NCBI RefSeq assembly: GCF_039768865.1
Contig: NZ_JBDMZQ010000019.1
Origin: Wenyingzhuangia sp039768865
Lineage (GTDB): Bacteria > Bacteroidota > Bacteroidia > Flavobacteriales > Flavobacteriaceae
Strand: one strand, 5' to 3'
Length of the DNA: 7,387 nucleotides
The notes below the pieces were generated by a model. The model ran no database searches, had not been told where the DNA came from, and was given only the letters and a program-made list of their open reading frames with translations. Of the stretch, positions 5,768 through 7,387 are shown piece by piece (the stretch's first letter is position 1; every line of letters starts with the position of its first letter). The position numbers and the translations under genes were made by a program.

Positions 5768-6106
5768 ATGAAAAAAATAGAAGCAATCATCAGAAAATCT
5801 AAATTTTCTGACGTAAAAAATGCCCTTCACGATGTAGGGGTTAACTTTTTTTCTTACTGGGATGTTACCGCTTTAGGAAACGAAAGAGTAGGAAAAGTTT
5901 ACCGTGGTATTTCTTTTAGTACCGCAGATATTCAGAGACGCTTTCTAACTATTGTTGTAAATGATGACTTTGAACAAGTAACAATCGACACGATTTTGAA
6001 ATTTGGAAGTACAGGTGATGTAGGTGATGGTAAAATTTTTGTGTACGACGTACAAGAATCATACAGAATAAGAACTGGTGAAAAAGGAGAAGAAACATTA
6101 AGATAA
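5768..6106 (+). CDS. glnK: P-II family nitrogen regulator 3 (GlnK-like), paired with Amt 2
   Basis: A third 112-residue P-II, MKKIEAIIRKSKFSDVKNAL, differing from P-II 1 at about 23 positions. The T-loop again reads G-N-E-R-V-G-K-V-Y-R-G-I-S-F, with Glu39 for Gln39, Phe50 for Tyr51 and a kept Arg46. The B-loop TGDVGDGKIFV (82-92) and RIRTGEKGE (100-108) are intact. Position 59, just after the T-loop, differs in each of the three paralogues (Gln, Tyr, Phe), as do some residues at 68-74 and 79-81, which may tune ligand or partner choice. Only 4 bp separate its stop from the amtB 2 start, so translation is probably coupled and this P-II is the likely plug for Amt 2. The ATG at 5768 is chosen because it aligns with both paralogues and lies after a good promoter. 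Confidence 0.95.
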   Translation: MKKIEAIIRKSKFSDVKNALHDVGVNFFSYWDVTALGNERVGKVYRGISFSTADIQRRFLTIVVNDDFEQVTIDTILKFGSTGDVGDGKIFVYDVQESYRIRTGEKGEETLR

Positions 6107-6110
6107 ACAT

Positions 6111-7358
6111 ATGGAAACTACATTAAACTTTACAATTAACAACCTATGGATGATGGTATCCATCGCTTTGGTTTTTATCATGCATCTAGGTTTTTCTGCT
6201 CTAGAGGTAGGATTAGCGAGATCAAAAAACGCTATAAATATTTTATTCAAAAACTTTATGATTGTGGCCATAGGTCTAATCACCTATACCATTTGTGGAT
6301 TTAACTTGATGTACCCAGGGGAATTTAACGGTGTATTTGGTTTTGCGGGTTGGGGCCTTTCTTTACCTGAGGGTGGATTAAGCGCTGCATATGCTGATGG
6401 TTACACTTACTGGACAGACTTTTTATTCCAAGGAATGTTTGCTGCAACGGCTGCTACAATTGTATCAGGTGCCGTAGCTGAAAGAATCAAATTAAACTCA
6501 TTTTTAATCTTTTCACTTGTTTATGTTGGAATTATATATCCAATAGTAGGTTCATGGAAATGGGGAGGTGGATTTTTAGATCAAATGGGATTCTATGATT
6601 TTGCAGGTTCTACTTTGGTTCACTCCGTAGGAGGTTGGGCTGCTGTAGTGGCAGTAATCTTGCTAGGACCTCGTTTGGGTAAATACTTATCTAATGGTAC
6701 GATTCAACCTATTGAAGGACACAATATTCCTTTAGCTGCTCTAGGAGTTTTTCTACTTTGGTTTGGTTGGTTTGGTTTTAACGGGGGATCTGTTTTATCT
6801 GCTGACGCAGGATTGGTATCTCTTGTATTGGTTACTACATCTCTAGCCGCAGCCTCTGGTATCATCGCTGCTTTTATTACTTCTTACCTTAAGTTTAAGA
6901 CGTATGATATTACCATGGCCTTCAACGGTTCTTTGGCTGGTTTGGTAGGAATTACTGCTGGTGCGGATTTAATGTCACCAATGGACGCAATTATCATAGG
7001 ATTTATTGCGGGTGTAATTATCGTTTTTGCCATTGGAATTATTGATAGATTAAAACTAGACGACCCAGTTGGAGCTATTGGTGTACACTTGGTTTGTGGT
7101 ATATTTGGTACCCTTGCTGTTGGAATCTGGGGAGATAAAGGTGTATTTAGTACTGGATCTTTTGCTCAGTTAGGAACGCAAGCCTACGGAGTAATGGTGA
7201 TTGGTATCACCTGTTTGACTTCTTCTTTCATCATTCTTTTTACAATCAAAAAGACCATTGGTCTAAGGGTTTCTGAAAAAGAAGAAGTAGAAGGTTTAGA
7301 CATCCACGAACACGGAATGAATGCTTACGAAGGAATCAACGTAAACGACAACGACTAA
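6111..7358 (+). CDS. amtB: Ammonium transporter 2 (Amt/MEP/Rh family)
   Basis: A 415-residue inner membrane ammonium channel, paralogue of Amt 1. Conserved features: Phe gate Phe106/Phe110 in FQGMFAATAATI, VAERIKL with the usual Glu124 (Gly in Amt 1), Asp163 in DFAGSTLVH, pore histidines His171 and His326 (VHLVCG), WFGFNGGS (220-227), and the regulatory tail TIGLRVSEKEEVEGLDIHEH. It differs from Amt 1 by a longer extracytoplasmic loop before the Phe gate (about residues 68-100, rich in Gly, Tyr and Trp) and an extra acidic tail ending EGINVNDND. It directly follows P-II 3 with a 4-bp gap. The complete stop codon is in the window; the 29 bases after it show no clear terminator before the edge. 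Confidence 0.97.
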   Translation: METTLNFTINNLWMMVSIALVFIMHLGFSALEVGLARSKNAINILFKNFMIVAIGLITYTICGFNLMYPGEFNGVFGFAGWGLSLPEGGLSAAYADGYTYWTDFLFQGMFAATAATIVSGAVAERIKLNSFLIFSLVYVGIIYPIVGSWKWGGGFLDQMGFYDFAGSTLVHSVGGWAAVVAVILLGPRLGKYLSNGTIQPIEGHNIPLAALGVFLLWFGWFGFNGGSVLSADAGLVSLVLVTTSLAAASGIIAAFITSYLKFKTYDITMAFNGSLAGLVGITAGADLMSPMDAIIIGFIAGVIIVFAIGIIDRLKLDDPVGAIGVHLVCGIFGTLAVGIWGDKGVFSTGSFAQLGTQAYGVMVIGITCLTSSFIILFTIKKTIGLRVSEKEEVEGLDIHEHGMNAYEGINVNDND

Positions 7359-7387
7359 ACACACAGTCGTACATAAAACAAAAAAAA

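Noticed and set aside
6098..6283. Minus-strand frame over the P-II 3/amtB 2 junction
   Set aside because: It is antisense to two conserved genes with no recognisable product.
7351..7370. Small inverted repeat ACGACT/AGTCGT at the end of amtB 2
   Set aside because: The stem is only 6 bp with an 8-base loop and is followed by A-rich rather than T-rich sequence, so it does not support a terminator call.
1..7387. Mobile elements, CRISPR arrays, tRNA or rRNA genes
   Set aside because: No transposase, spaced repeats, cloverleaf sequences or rRNA-like blocks were seen on either strand.

Overview
The window looks like chromosomal DNA of a Bacteroidota bacterium, most likely from Flavobacteriia. It is AT-rich. 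Its best promoters follow the Bacteroidota pattern (TTG, a spacer of about 19 bp, TAnnTTTG), and the genes lack strong Shine-Dalgarno sequences. The protein types also fit: a flavobacterial-style lipoyl E2, a MarR/YceI pair, a BBP2-type porin, and short P-II proteins that begin MKKIEAIIRKSKF. No phage, insertion sequence, CRISPR array, tRNA or rRNA is visible.

Left third, minus strand: bases 1-1235 hold the N-terminal 411 codons of a 2-oxo acid dehydrogenase E2 acyltransferase, cut by the window edge just before its catalytic His motif. Next, transcribed leftwards, is a two-gene unit: a MarR-family regulator (1938-2360) and a secreted YceI-family lipid-binding protein (1374-1928), ending at a rho-independent terminator (1307-1347). 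A short region (2361-2577) separates this unit from the plus-strand genes. It carries a tandem 15-bp repeat at the marR promoter and, at the porin promoter, a perfect 16-bp palindrome (TACGTATTAATACGTA).

Right two thirds, plus strand: an ammonium uptake and nitrogen-signalling cluster in the order porin (2578-3558), P-II 1 (3646-3984), ammonium transporter 1 (4015-5190), terminator, lone P-II 2 (5298-5636), terminator, P-II 3 (5768-6106), ammonium transporter 2 (6111-7358). The inferred logic is that the porin lets small solutes cross the outer membrane, the two Amt channels carry ammonium across the inner membrane, and each Amt has its own P-II plug encoded just upstream. The middle P-II has no Amt partner and is bracketed by terminators, so it may act on other targets.

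The most notable point is that all three P-II proteins share an atypical T-loop. The uridylylated tyrosine (Tyr51 of E. coli) is Phe, and the Mg-ATP/2-oxoglutarate ligand Gln39 is Glu. The arginine that plugs the Amt pore and the ATP-binding motifs are kept. This suggests Amt gating by P-II without covalent modification and with altered 2-oxoglutarate sensing. I see no wholly unknown system. The items worth following up are this triplicated P-II/Amt module and the palindromic control elements around it.
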